Shown: positions 8,494 through 16,427 of the stretch, in pieces
Numbering within the stretch: the first letter of the stretch is position 1
Layout: every line of letters starts with the position of its first letter
Source of the DNA: Martinezella calliandrae
GTDB taxonomy: Bacteria > Pseudomonadota > Alphaproteobacteria > Rhizobiales > Rhizobiaceae
NCBI RefSeq assembly: GCF_030272695.1
Contig: NZ_JARFYN010000052.1
Span: 1 to 46,015 of the forward strand
Reading direction: 5' to 3'
DNA length: 46,015 nucleotides
Notes under the pieces: model-generated
Told to the model about the DNA's origin: nothing
The model's database searches: none
What the model saw: the letters and a program-made list of their open reading frames with translations, nothing else
Made by a program: the position numbers and the translations under genes

Positions 8494-9969
8494 CTAGAAG
8501 GGCGTGACGTGGGCGACGAGGTCTTCAGCCGTCAGCCCTTTTCCCGCCCGCTGCCCGGCCACGCCATGCAGCCAGACAGCGGCTGCCGCGGCTTCGAATG
8601 CGGGGGTCCCTTGCGCCAGAAGTCCGCCGATGACGCCGGCAAGCACATCACCTGAGCCGGCGGTGGCAAGCCATGACGGGGCATTGGCGTTGATCAGCGC
8701 CCGGCCGTCGGGTGCGGCAATGACGCTATCAGCGCCCTTATAGACGATGGCGGCATGAGCCCTGGCTGCCGCCGCCCTCGCCTTCTCGACCTTGCCCAAC
8801 CTATTGTCCGCAGCGATATCGGGGAAAAGACGGGCGAACTCACCCTCATGCGGCGTCAACACCAGACGCGTCGGACCATCCGCAAAAGCATCGAATAAAG
8901 GCTGCGGATCATCGCGAAACGAAGTGATGCCGTCAGCATCAAGCACCAGATGGCGTTGACCGAGAGCCAACACAAATTGACGAGCCTTCTCGCCCGCGCC
9001 GAAGCCGGGACCGAGGACGAAGGTCGAGAGGCGCTGATCGGCGAGCCAGGCGCGCAAGGCGGTCTCGTCATCGACTGCATGCAGCATGATCGCCGTCAAT
9101 AGGCCGGCATTGACGGCCAGTGCCTGTTCCGGCGAGGCGATGGTGACGAGCCCCGCCCCCGCCTTCAGTCCCGCCATCGCCGCCATGCGCGCCGCGCCCG
9201 TCGCGCTCGCGCCGCCGGAAAAGACCACGAGATGGCCACGCTTGTATTTGTGGGTGTCCGTGTCAGCCACAGGCAGGTCCGCCTGCCATTGCGCCGGCGT
9301 ATTTTCGGCGGTCATGCCGTTTGCCTGCGCGCGGACAATGCGCGCGGGAATGCCGATATCGAAAACCTCCAGGATGCCGCAAAGGTCCCGCCCCGGCATC
9401 AAAAGATGTCCGGGCTTGCGGGTCATGAACGTGACCGTGCGTACGGCGCGGAAAGCGGCGCCGAGAACCTGGCCGCTACGACCATCAAGGCCGGAGGGCA
9501 AGTCGACGGCGATGACGGGAAGACCGGCTTGCGAAACCTTTGAGATGATTGCCGCGACTTCATCGGGGACGTGACGGGAAAGGCCGGCGCCGAAAATCGC
9601 GTCGATGACGATATCCCCAGGACGCGGCAAATAGTGCGCCGTTGTCTCGCCAACGACCGGACAATCCGCGAAGGCGCGAGCTGCATCGCCTTTCAGCTTT
9701 TTGGGATCGCCGAGATGAAAGAGCCCGACCTCTGCTCCGCTTTGCTCAAGTGCACGCGCCGCGACATAACCATCGCCGCCATTGTTGCCGGGACCGCAGA
9801 GAACGACATATCGCAAGGCCCCGGGGAAGTGCCGGAGAGCGCTCGCGGCCACCGCCTGGCCCGCCTTTTCCATGAGACCATAGGAAGAGATAGCCGACGC
9901 TGCCGCCGCTCGATCGACGGCAGCCATGTCATCGGGTGAAAGAAGCAGATCGGCGAGCGGTAACAACAT
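8494..9969 (-). CDS. nnr: Bifunctional NAD(P)HX epimerase/dehydratase
   Basis: This enzyme repairs hydrated NADH/NADPH (NADHX, NADPHX). The N-terminal YjeF_N domain (roughly residues 15-215 of a 491-residue product, motif GPGNNGGDGYVAAR) epimerises the hydrates. The C-terminal carbohydrate-kinase-like domain (about 225-490) is the ADP/ATP-dependent S-specific dehydratase; it shows LTPHEGEFARLF and the glycine-rich GSGDVLAGVIGGLLAQG motif with its catalytic Asp. I prefer the start MLLPLADLLLSPDDM at 9969; an in-frame ATG at 10014 would add 15 unconserved residues and neither start has a strong Shine-Dalgarno. It is divergent from glnB across a 347-bp region that holds the glnBA regulatory sites. 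Confidence 0.93.
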   Translation of the reverse strand: MLLPLADLLLSPDDMAAVDRAAAASAISSYGLMEKAGQAVAASALRHFPGALRYVVLCGPGNNGGDGYVAARALEQSGAEVGLFHLGDPKKLKGDAARAFADCPVVGETTAHYLPRPGDIVIDAIFGAGLSRHVPDEVAAIISKVSQAGLPVIAVDLPSGLDGRSGQVLGAAFRAVRTVTFMTRKPGHLLMPGRDLCGILEVFDIGIPARIVRAQANGMTAENTPAQWQADLPVADTDTHKYKRGHLVVFSGGASATGAARMAAMAGLKAGAGLVTIASPEQALAVNAGLLTAIMLHAVDDETALRAWLADQRLSTFVLGPGFGAGEKARQFVLALGQRHLVLDADGITSFRDDPQPLFDAFADGPTRLVLTPHEGEFARLFPDIAADNRLGKVEKARAAAARAHAAIVYKGADSVIAAPDGRALINANAPSWLATAGSGDVLAGVIGGLLAQGTPAFEAAAAAVWLHGVAGQRAGKGLTAEDLVAHVTPF

Positions 9970-10122
9970 GACGGACCTATTGAATGCGAAACCTGCCTGA
10001 AAAACAACCATCATTGCGCGGCTGAATTTGATTAATTTTTATGCATTTGCACAATATTGACCCACAAAGATTTAAATTATTGCGGAGGCATGGCTGTGAG
10101 GAATACAGCACTTTTTTCCAGA

Positions 10123-10155
10123 ATTTCGCAAATCGCAGCCATCTCAGTGCGAAAT
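10123..10155. promoter_or_regulatory. Inverted repeat upstream of the glnB sigma-54 promoter
   Basis: ATTTCGCA (10123-10130) and its exact reverse complement TGCGAAAT (10148-10155) are separated by 17 bp. The centre lies about 105 bp upstream of the -24 element, an ordinary distance for a bacterial enhancer-binding protein such as NtrC. The half-sites do not match the usual NtrC consensus (TGCAC with GTGCA), so the binding protein is uncertain. A lone TGCAC occurs at about 10048. I see no gene in 9970-10316; the short open frames there have no ribosome-binding site. Confidence 0.35.
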
Positions 10156-10240
10156 CGCTTTCATTTTTCCGAAAAATCCTCATCAATCCGAGTTCTCGGC
10201 GTCAATTCGCTGAGATTTTTTACGGCAGGCCCCTGTGAAC

Positions 10241-10256
10241 TGGCATGATACGTGCA
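10241..10256 (+). promoter_or_regulatory. Sigma-54 (RpoN) promoter of glnB-glnA
   Basis: TGGCATGATACGTGCA carries the invariant GG and GC of the -24/-12 elements separated by exactly 10 bp, close to the consensus TGGCAC-N5-TTGCA. Transcription would begin near 10267, giving a leader of about 50 nt before glnB. That leader contains a 7-bp hairpin (10269-10275 / 10280-10286, one G-U pair). RpoN/NtrC control of glnBA is established in rhizobia, and this site fits it. Confidence 0.82.
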
Positions 10257-10316
10257 TCAGGTTGGTCAAGCGGGAGTAGTCCTGCTGTAACGGGAGAAGC
10301 GGAGAGACATTTTCTC

Positions 10317-10655
10317 ATGAAAAAGATCGAAGCGATCATTAAGCCTTTCAAGCTCGACGAAGTGAAGGAAGCCCTTCAGGAAGTCGGCCTGCAAGGCATC
10401 ACTGTCACGGAAGCGAAGGGCTTCGGTCGTCAGAAGGGCCACACAGAGCTCTACCGTGGTGCCGAATACGTCGTTGACTTCCTGCCCAAGGTTAAGGTCG
10501 AAGTCGTATTGGCCGACGAAAATGCGGAAGCGGTGATCGACGCTATCCGCAAGGCCGCGCAGACCGGCCGTATCGGCGACGGAAAGATTTTCGTCTCCAA
10601 TGTGGAAGAGGTCATCCGAATCCGCACTGGGGAAACAGGTATAGACGCAATCTAA
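10317..10655 (+). CDS. glnB: Nitrogen regulatory protein PII
   Basis: This trimeric signal-transduction protein senses 2-oxoglutarate, ATP/ADP and glutamine status. It controls GlnE (adenylylation of glutamine synthetase) and NtrB. The protein has 112 residues, the standard PII length, beginning MKKIEAIIKPFKLDEVKEAL. The T-loop carries the uridylylation site Tyr51 in GAEYVVDFLPK, and the B-loop region has GRIGDGKIFV. The start at 10317 is set by the invariant PII N-terminus; an upstream in-frame ATG at 10245 lies inside the sigma-54 promoter and cannot be used from it. It is co-transcribed with glnA, 62 bp downstream. Regulation is probably nitrogen-dependent through RpoN. Confidence 0.97.
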   Translation: MKKIEAIIKPFKLDEVKEALQEVGLQGITVTEAKGFGRQKGHTELYRGAEYVVDFLPKVKVEVVLADENAEAVIDAIRKAAQTGRIGDGKIFVSNVEEVIRIRTGETGIDAI

Positions 10656-10717
10656 TCGGCCCGGCCTTTTCTGGCCGCGGCCCATAATCGTCATCTAAGT
10701 CAAGGGAAAAAATTTTA

Positions 10718-12127
10718 ATGACGACCGCAAGCGAAATTCTCAAACAAATCAAGGATAACGACGTCAAGTTCGTTGACCTGCGGTTCACGGATCCCAAGGG
10801 CAAGCTGCAGCATGTCACCATGGACATCGCCTGCGTCGACGAAGACATGTTCGCAGATGGCGTCATGTTCGACGGCTCCTCGATTGCGGGTTGGAAGGCC
10901 ATCAACGAATCCGACATGGTGCTGATGCCCGATACCGATACGGTTCACATGGATCCGTTCTTCGCGCAGTCCACCATGGTCATCCTCTGCGACATCCTCG
11001 ACCCAATCTCCGGCGAAGCCTATAACCGCGACCCGCGCGGTACCGCCAAGAAGGCAGAAGCCTATCTCAAGGCATCCGGCATCGGCGACTCGGCCTTCTT
11101 CGGTCCGGAAGCTGAATTCTTCGTCTTCGACGACGTCAAGTACAAGGCCGATCCCTACAATACCGGTTTCAAGCTCGACTCCAGCGAATTGCCGTCGAAC
11201 GACGATACCGACTATGAAACCGGCAACCTCGGCCACCGTCCGCGCATCAAGGGCGGCTACTTCCCGGTTCCGCCGGTCGACAGCGCCCAGGACATGCGGT
11301 CGGAAATGCTGACGGTTCTCGCCGAAATGGGCGTCGTCGTCGAAAAGCATCACCACGAAGTCGCCGCCGCTCAGCACGAACTCGGCATCAAGTTCGATAC
11401 GCTGGTGCGCAACGCCGACAAGATGCAGATCTACAAGTACGTCGTTCACCAGGTTGCCAATGCCTACGGCAAGACGGCGACCTTCATGCCGAAGCCGATT
11501 TTCGGCGACAACGGCTCGGGCATGCACGTTCACCAGTCGATCTGGAAGGGCGGCAAGCCGACCTTCGCGGGCGATGAATATGCAGGCCTCTCCGAGAACT
11601 GCCTCTATTACATCGGCGGCATCATCAAGCATGCCAAGGCGATCAACGCCTTCACCAACCCGTCGACGAACTCCTACAAGCGTCTTGTGCCTGGCTATGA
11701 GGCTCCGGTCCTGCTCGCCTACTCGGCTCGCAACCGCTCCGCCTCCTGCCGCATTCCGTTCGGCAGCAACCCGAAGGCAAAGCGCGTCGAAGTTCGCTTC
11801 CCGGACCCGGTCGCCAATCCATATCTCGCCTTTGCCGCAATGCTGATGGCCGGCCTCGACGGCATCAAGAACAAGATCCATCCGGGCAAGGCCATGGACA
11901 AGGATCTGTACGACCTGCCGCCGAAGGAGCTGAAGAAGATCCCGACGGTTTGCGGCTCGCTGCGCGAAGCGCTCGAAAGCCTGGACAAGGACCGTAAGTT
12001 CCTGACCGCCGGCGGCGTCTTTGACGACGACCAGATCGATGCCTTCATCGAGTTGAAGATGCAGGAAGTCATGCGCTTCGAAATGACACCGCATCCGGTC
12101 GAATACGATATGTACTACTCGGCATAA
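10718..12127 (+). CDS. glnA: Glutamine synthetase type I
   Basis: This enzyme condenses ammonium and glutamate to glutamine using ATP and is the main ammonium-assimilating enzyme. The protein has 469 residues, the same length as the E. coli enzyme. Visible signatures are MFDGSSIAGWKAINESDM near the N-terminus, GPEAEFFVFDD, the ATP-binding region FMPKPIFGDNGSGMHVHQS, the RIPFGSNPKAKRVE segment, and the adenylylation site Tyr398 in DLYDLPPKE. This marks it as the GSI-beta type regulated by GlnE. A clear ribosome-binding site (AAGGGA) precedes the ATG. It is the second gene of the glnBA operon and is closed by a strong terminator. Rhizobia often also encode GSII and GSIII, which are not in this window. 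Confidence 0.98.
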   Translation: MTTASEILKQIKDNDVKFVDLRFTDPKGKLQHVTMDIACVDEDMFADGVMFDGSSIAGWKAINESDMVLMPDTDTVHMDPFFAQSTMVILCDILDPISGEAYNRDPRGTAKKAEAYLKASGIGDSAFFGPEAEFFVFDDVKYKADPYNTGFKLDSSELPSNDDTDYETGNLGHRPRIKGGYFPVPPVDSAQDMRSEMLTVLAEMGVVVEKHHHEVAAAQHELGIKFDTLVRNADKMQIYKYVVHQVANAYGKTATFMPKPIFGDNGSGMHVHQSIWKGGKPTFAGDEYAGLSENCLYYIGGIIKHAKAINAFTNPSTNSYKRLVPGYEAPVLLAYSARNRSASCRIPFGSNPKAKRVEVRFPDPVANPYLAFAAMLMAGLDGIKNKIHPGKAMDKDLYDLPPKELKKIPTVCGSLREALESLDKDRKFLTAGGVFDDDQIDAFIELKMQEVMRFEMTPHPVEYDMYYSA

Positions 12128-12139
12128 GAACCGAGGTGA

Positions 12140-12164
12140 AAGCCCCGGTTACGCCGGGGCTTTT
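12140..12164 (+). terminator. Terminator of the glnB-glnA operon
   Basis: A 9-bp stem AAGCCCCGG / CCGGGGCTT with a 5-nt loop is followed by TTTTG. It starts 12 nt after the glnA stop codon. Confidence 0.85.
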
Positions 12165-12317
12165 GTTTACTGGCAAGCGTGAGGCAGACGCATTTCGGTC
12201 ACGGCTGCCTTGCTGGACGTCACAATTCGTGTGTCGCGGAATCGAACAAAACTGGGCCCGCGGCGTTGATCGAATGTGACGGTTAGATGAAGGAATCGGG
12301 GCAAAATCCTTGATATC

Positions 12318-12356
12318 GGTGGTGAAACCCACCACATGATTGCTTGAAAGGAAGTC
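12318..12356 (+). promoter_or_regulatory. Possible RNA thermometer in the hspQ leader
   Basis: Two consecutive hairpins sit immediately before the hspQ start. The first is GGTGG (12318-12322) / CCACC (12329-12333). The second spans 12338-12356 and buries the ribosome-binding site AAGGAAG in an imperfect stem opposite GATTGCTT. In one register TTGCT faces AGGAA with a central G-G opposition, which resembles the 3' hairpin of alphaproteobacterial ROSE thermometers. The stem is shorter than in well-studied ROSE elements, so this is a candidate only. Confidence 0.35.
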
Positions 12357-12359
12357 GCC

Positions 12360-12689
12360 ATGAAACAACGAACTGCAAAATTCAATATCGGCGACGTAGT
12401 GCGGCACCGGATGTTTCCCTTCCGTGGTGTCATCTTCGACGTCGACCCGGAATTCGCCAACACCGAAGAGTGGTGGAATTCCATCCCGGTGGAAGTGCGG
12501 CCGAGCAAGGACCAGCCCTTCTATCACCTTCTCGCCGAAAACGACGAGACTGAATACGTCGCATACGTGTCCGAGCAGAATCTGATCAGCGACGAGAGTG
12601 GCGTGCCGCTTCGCAACCCCCAGATCGCTCAGATCTTCGATAAAGCCCCCACAGGCGAGTTCAAGCCCAAGATGAGCTTCGCCCACTAG
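12360..12689 (+). CDS. hspQ: Heat shock protein HspQ (YccV-like)
   Basis: This 109-residue protein of the HspQ family has the YccV-like hemimethylated-DNA-binding fold. In E. coli and Yersinia HspQ is a heat-shock protein that acts as a specificity enhancer for Lon protease; binding to hemimethylated DNA was described earlier for the E. coli protein. The family signatures seen are FNIGDVVRHRMFPFRGVIFDVDPEF, the WW..IP segment, QPFYHLLAEN, and YVAYVSEQNL. The start follows a good ribosome-binding site (AAGGAAG) that appears to be folded into a hairpin. It is a single-gene unit bounded by the glnA terminator upstream and its own 14-bp-stem terminator downstream. Confidence 0.92.
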   Translation: MKQRTAKFNIGDVVRHRMFPFRGVIFDVDPEFANTEEWWNSIPVEVRPSKDQPFYHLLAENDETEYVAYVSEQNLISDESGVPLRNPQIAQIFDKAPTGEFKPKMSFAH

Positions 12690-12712
12690 GCGCAAATTAT
12701 ATGTAGGTTTTT

Positions 12713-12751
12713 CGAAAGGGAAGACGCCCCAACGTCTTCCCTTTCGTGTTT
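12713..12751 (+). terminator. Terminator of hspQ
   Basis: A perfect 14-bp stem (12713-12726 / 12733-12746) with a 6-nt loop is followed by TGTTTG. It lies 24 nt after the hspQ stop codon. The stem is unusually strong and the following T-tract is interrupted. Confidence 0.8.
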
Positions 12752-12767
12752 GTGGACATAAGGCAAC

Positions 12768-12792
12768 AAAAAAGCCCAGCGCAAAGCCGGGC
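12768..12792 (-). terminator. Terminator of the IalB-family gene
   Basis: On the minus strand GCCCGGC pairs with GCTGGGC (one G-U wobble) around a 5-nt loop and is followed by six T. It lies 30 nt behind the stop codon of the IalB-family gene, back to back with the hspQ terminator. Confidence 0.82.
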
Positions 12793-12822
12793 CTTTTCAT
12801 GAAATCCTGAATGCGTCTAAGC

Positions 12823-13482
12823 TTACTGCTGCTTGGCGGCCTTCTGAGCGTCTTCCAGCTTCTTGCGGGCTTCTTCAGCCTTTTTCTGCATGCTGTCCTG
12901 CAGGCTCTTCTGGCTCTCGGCCAGCTTCGAATCGGAAATCGCTGCGCCGTCATAGGCCGCGCCGAAACCCTCGAGCGAGATCTTGATCGGGTTCGGAGCG
13001 CGACGGAAGTTGATCGAGGTGAAGGTGACGTCGGTGCCCTTCTTCAAAGACGCGATCATTGCATCGGTCAGCGGCACTTCGGCAGTGCACTTATCGGGAA
13101 GGCAGACGGCGTAATCGATCTTCTGGCCCTTGCCGCCGTCAACCTGCATGGTGATGCCTGGAGCGATCAGACGTGCGGTCGGAACGGAAATCTGCAGGAT
13201 CTTGCGGTTGACCTTGCCGTCGATGGCGATGAGGCCGACTGCGGTCACCAACTGGCCGTTGTTGGCCATGATCAGGTTCTGAACGATGCAGATATCGGCG
13301 TCGTCCTGCTTGGTGCATGTCTTGTACCAGCCGAGGCGCGGCTGGTTGGCGTTGGCGCCACCGTCGGCGGGAGCTGCGTCTGAGGCATCCTGAGCGAAAG
13401 CAGCAGCCGGAAGCGCTGCACCGATCATAAGAGCCAGAGCAGAGAGTCCTGCCCGCATTTTGTTGTCAGTCTTGAACATCAT
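12823..13482 (-). CDS. Invasion-associated locus B (IalB) family exported protein
   Basis: This 219-residue secreted or periplasmic protein has a clear signal peptide (about residues 1-30, ending AALPAAAFA). It is followed by an IalB domain with WYKTCTKQDDADIC, VPTARLIAPGITMQVDGG and YAVCLPDKCTAEVPL, including four cysteines likely to form two disulfides. The C-terminal ~45 residues are a charged Ala/Lys/Glu-rich stretch likely to form a coiled coil. IalB was named for erythrocyte invasion in Bartonella, but homologues are widespread in non-invasive alphaproteobacteria and their function is not known. The start at 13482 follows an AGGAGG; a further ATG directly behind it is also possible. It is a single-gene unit with its own terminator. 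Confidence 0.87.
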   Translation of the reverse strand: MMFKTDNKMRAGLSALALMIGAALPAAAFAQDASDAAPADGGANANQPRLGWYKTCTKQDDADICIVQNLIMANNGQLVTAVGLIAIDGKVNRKILQISVPTARLIAPGITMQVDGGKGQKIDYAVCLPDKCTAEVPLTDAMIASLKKGTDVTFTSINFRRAPNPIKISLEGFGAAYDGAAISDSKLAESQKSLQDSMQKKAEEARKKLEDAQKAAKQQ

Positions 13483-13748
13483 AGCGAAAGCGCCTCCTGA
13501 AATCCGATGCGGGACGACAGCCTGCCGCCCCATGCCAATCGGGTCAATCCGCCGTCCACCTGTCGAAAGATTAAGGCAAATGCATGACCCGAGAAACCCG
13601 GCACCCCTGTTACATCGCACGGGCGACGATATCCAGCTTTTCTTTGGTCTTTTCTGTCGAGACCCAAGAATTACCCCAGTTGCGTGTTGGAAACGGCACT
13701 GTCGTGATAAGTTCCTCCAGAATCATGCACCCTACCGGAAAGGATGCC

Positions 13749-15560
13749 ATGCGAGCGCTCCAGATCGCTATTTTCCTGTTTTTCTCAGCATTCTTGAGCG
13801 CGGCGGCCGCCCAGCCGCTCTATGGTATCGCAATGCATGGAGATCCCGCCTTGCCGGCGGATTATGCGCATTTTCCCTACGTCAATCCCAACGTCAAAAA
13901 GGGAGGCCATATCAGCTATGGTGTTGTCGGCACCTTCGATAATCTCAATCCCTTCATTCTGAAAAGCATGCGCACGACCGCGCGTGGCATGTGGGATCCG
14001 GAATACGGCAATCTCGTCTACGAATCGCTAATGCAGCGCTCGCGCGACGAGCCCTTCACCCTCTACGGTCTTTTGGCTCAAACGGTCGAATGGGACGACA
14101 GCCGCAGCTATATCCAGTTCAACCTCAATCCGAGCGCGAAATGGTCGGACGGGCAGCCGGTGACACCCGAGGATGTGATTTTCACGTTCCAACTGCTGCA
14201 CGACAAGGGACGCGTGCCATTTTCATCCCTGCTCGATAGCGTTGCCAAGATCGAGAAAGTCGGCGACCACGGCGTCCTCGTCCGTTTCAACGACAAGGCC
14301 AATCGCGAAACGCCGCTGATGATCGCTTCCTCGCTGCCGATCCTGCCGAAACACGCGACAGACCCTGATGGTTTCGACCGGACGACGCTCAGCATCCCGA
14401 TCGGTTCCGGCCCTTACAGGGTCAAGAGCATCGATCCCGGCCAACGCATCGTTTTCGAACGTAATCCCGACTATTGGGGCAAGGATATTCCGTCGAAGGT
14501 CGGCGTCGACAATTACGACGAGATCGCCGTCAATTATTATTTGCAGGACACCACGCTGTTCGAAGCCTTCAAGAAGGGCGATGTCGACATCTATCCTGAT
14601 GGCAGCCCGGGCCATTGGCAGCAGGCCTATGACTTTCCTGCCGTGACCTCCGGCGCCGTCGTCAAGGACGTTTTCACGCCGGAATTGCCGAGCGGCATGC
14701 TCGGTTTCGTCTTCAATACGCGCCGGCCGATCTTTGCCGACAAGAAGGTGCGGCAGGGCCTCGCGCTGGCCTTCGACTTCGAATGGGTGAACCGCAACCT
14801 CTCCTCCAATGCCTATGTGCGCACGCAGAGCTACTGGCAGAACTCCGACCTGTCGTCGTTTGGCGTGCCGGCGGATGCGCATGAACTCACCATGCTCGGC
14901 CCGCTCAAGGATCGCATCGATCGCGATGTGCTTGATGGCACCTTCAAGCTGCCGGTCAGCGATGGTTCCGGCCGCGACCGTGCCATCCTGCATAGAGCCG
15001 TGGATCTGCTGAAAGAAGGCGGCTACACGATCAAGGGCGAAAAAATGGTCGACAGCACCGGGCGGCAACTCAGCTTCGAGATCATGACGCAGAGTGCCGA
15101 CCAGGAGCGAATCGCGATCGCCTTTCGCCGCTCACTCGCCCTACTTGGCATTGCGGTGACGATTCGCACGGTCGATGATTCGCAATATCAGCGCCGGACG
15201 ATCAGCTTCGACTATGACATGATCATCAAGTCCTATCCCTCCTCGCTATCGCCGGGTACCGAACAACTCGGGCGCTGGGGTTCGGCGGCAGCCAAGACCG
15301 AAGGCAGCTTCAATTTCGCAGGCGTCGCCGACCCGGATGTCGATACGCTGATGTCGCATTTCCTGACGGCCCACTCGGCCGAGGATTTCCGCGACGCCGT
15401 GCGCTCCTTCGACCGCATTCTGATCTCGGGCTATTATCTCGTGCCCCTCTACCATATCGACCAACAGTGGGTGGCGCGACGCAGCCGTATTGCCCATCCC
15501 GACGTCCTCCCGCTCTATGGCTACCAGCTGCCCGTCTGGTGGGACGCATCGGTACAATAA
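13749..15560 (+). CDS. ABC transporter substrate-binding protein, family 5 (peptide/YejA type)
   Basis: This is a 603-residue periplasmic binding protein of the SBP_bac_5 (oligopeptide/YejA-like) family. A signal peptide (MRALQIAIFLFFSAFLSAAAA) is followed by GIAMHGDPALPADYAHFPYVNPNVKKGG, a YejA-type N-terminus. Also seen are GTFDNLNPF, the long alpha/beta lobes (SDGQPVTPEDVIFTF, GSGPYRVKSIDPGQRIVFERNPDYWG), and a C-terminal LPLYGYQLPVWW. I chose ATG 13749 because it follows AAAGGA and begins a proper signal peptide; ATG 13725 is an alternative. No permease or ATPase genes adjoin it, so its transporter partners must lie elsewhere. A weak hairpin follows the stop codon. Confidence 0.9.
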   Translation: MRALQIAIFLFFSAFLSAAAAQPLYGIAMHGDPALPADYAHFPYVNPNVKKGGHISYGVVGTFDNLNPFILKSMRTTARGMWDPEYGNLVYESLMQRSRDEPFTLYGLLAQTVEWDDSRSYIQFNLNPSAKWSDGQPVTPEDVIFTFQLLHDKGRVPFSSLLDSVAKIEKVGDHGVLVRFNDKANRETPLMIASSLPILPKHATDPDGFDRTTLSIPIGSGPYRVKSIDPGQRIVFERNPDYWGKDIPSKVGVDNYDEIAVNYYLQDTTLFEAFKKGDVDIYPDGSPGHWQQAYDFPAVTSGAVVKDVFTPELPSGMLGFVFNTRRPIFADKKVRQGLALAFDFEWVNRNLSSNAYVRTQSYWQNSDLSSFGVPADAHELTMLGPLKDRIDRDVLDGTFKLPVSDGSGRDRAILHRAVDLLKEGGYTIKGEKMVDSTGRQLSFEIMTQSADQERIAIAFRRSLALLGIAVTIRTVDDSQYQRRTISFDYDMIIKSYPSSLSPGTEQLGRWGSAAAKTEGSFNFAGVADPDVDTLMSHFLTAHSAEDFRDAVRSFDRILISGYYLVPLYHIDQQWVARRSRIAHPDVLPLYGYQLPVWWDASVQ

Positions 15561-15579
15561 AGCGCTTCCGCCGCAAAAT

Positions 15580-15602
15580 GTTACCGGTTCCTTTTCGGTA
15601 AC
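15580..15602 (+). terminator. Weak hairpin after the solute-binding protein gene
   Basis: GTTACCG (15580-15586) pairs with CGGTAAC (15596-15602) around a 9-nt loop. An overlapping alternative stem pairs ACCGGTT with AACCGGT. No T-tract follows, so termination is doubtful. Confidence 0.3.
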
Positions 15603-15670
15603 CGGTTGAAGCGGTCAGCCCAACGGCCTAGATGGGGTCCTAAACCCCAATTGAGCGGAAGGATTGAGCC

Positions 15671-16342
15671 ATGGAACGCATCACGATCGATATCGTCTCG
15701 GACGTCGTATGTCCGTGGTGCTATCTCGGAAAGGCTCGGCTGGAGCTGGCGATCGCCGAGGTCCAGGATGAAGTGGGCGTCGACATCAACTGGCGGCCCT
15801 ATCGCCTCAATCCCGATTATCCGCCCGAAGGCGTCGACCACAAAAAGGCGCTCGAGCAGAAACTCGGTGGCGCGGAGCGTGTCGCGCAGGGGCACAAGAT
15901 GCTGACCGATCTCGGCCGCGAAGTGGGCATCAACTTCGATTTCGACGCCATCAAGATCAGCCCGAACACGCTCGACGCACATCGCCTCATCCAATGGGCG
16001 GGGACCGAGGACCGAGAGAAACAGGAGAAGGTGGTCAGCGCCCTGTTCAAGGCCAATTTCGAGGAAGGCCGCAATGTCGGCGACCACGCCGTGCTGCTGG
16101 ATATCGCTGAAAAGGCTGGGCTCGACAGATCGGTGATTGCCACCCTGCTCTCCTCCAATGCCGACCGCGATCTTATCGTCGGCGAAATCGACGCGGCCCA
16201 GAAGATCGGCGTCACCGGCGTCCCCTTCTTCATCTTCGACCAGCAATACGCCGTCAGCGGCGCGCAGACGCCGGATGTATTGGCCGGGGCACTGCGGGAT
16301 ATCGCCAAGATGAAAGCGGAAGCTCACGCCGGAATGAACTAA
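15671..16342 (+). CDS. DsbA-family oxidoreductase (FrnE-like)
   Basis: This is a 223-residue thioredoxin-fold protein of the DSBA/FrnE family. It has a CPWC redox motif (Cys14-Cys17) directly after the first beta strand, a helical insertion (about 60-160), and the cis-proline motif GVTGVPFFIFDQQYAVSGAQ near the C-terminus. No signal peptide is visible, so it is probably cytoplasmic, as expected for FrnE-type and related 2-hydroxychromene-2-carboxylate isomerase-like proteins and unlike true periplasmic DsbA. FrnE homologues have disulfide isomerase activity and are linked to oxidative stress tolerance. The start ATG follows GGAAGGA. It stands alone, 110 bp behind the solute-binding protein gene. 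Confidence 0.88.
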   Translation: MERITIDIVSDVVCPWCYLGKARLELAIAEVQDEVGVDINWRPYRLNPDYPPEGVDHKKALEQKLGGAERVAQGHKMLTDLGREVGINFDFDAIKISPNTLDAHRLIQWAGTEDREKQEKVVSALFKANFEEGRNVGDHAVLLDIAEKAGLDRSVIATLLSSNADRDLIVGEIDAAQKIGVTGVPFFIFDQQYAVSGAQTPDVLAGALRDIAKMKAEAHAGMN

Positions 16343-16427
16343 GCGGGATTGCGCTTTTCGATTATGGCTGTAAGCACTTCCGCAAATCTATTCGCCGATC
16401 TCGGAAGTCATCATACGATAGCTGGCA

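Noticed and set aside
10041..10248. Two overlapping small frames upstream of glnB.
   Set aside because: No ribosome-binding site and atypical composition. They lie over the regulatory region and run into the sigma-54 promoter.
10656..10717. Terminator or attenuator between glnB and glnA (CGGCC / GGCCG).
   Set aside because: The stem is only 5 bp with no T-tract, and glnB-glnA are known to be co-transcribed in rhizobia.
12180..12317. Heat-shock sigma-32 promoter for hspQ.
   Set aside because: CTTG-like boxes occur, but none has a convincing -10 partner at proper spacing, so no call is made.
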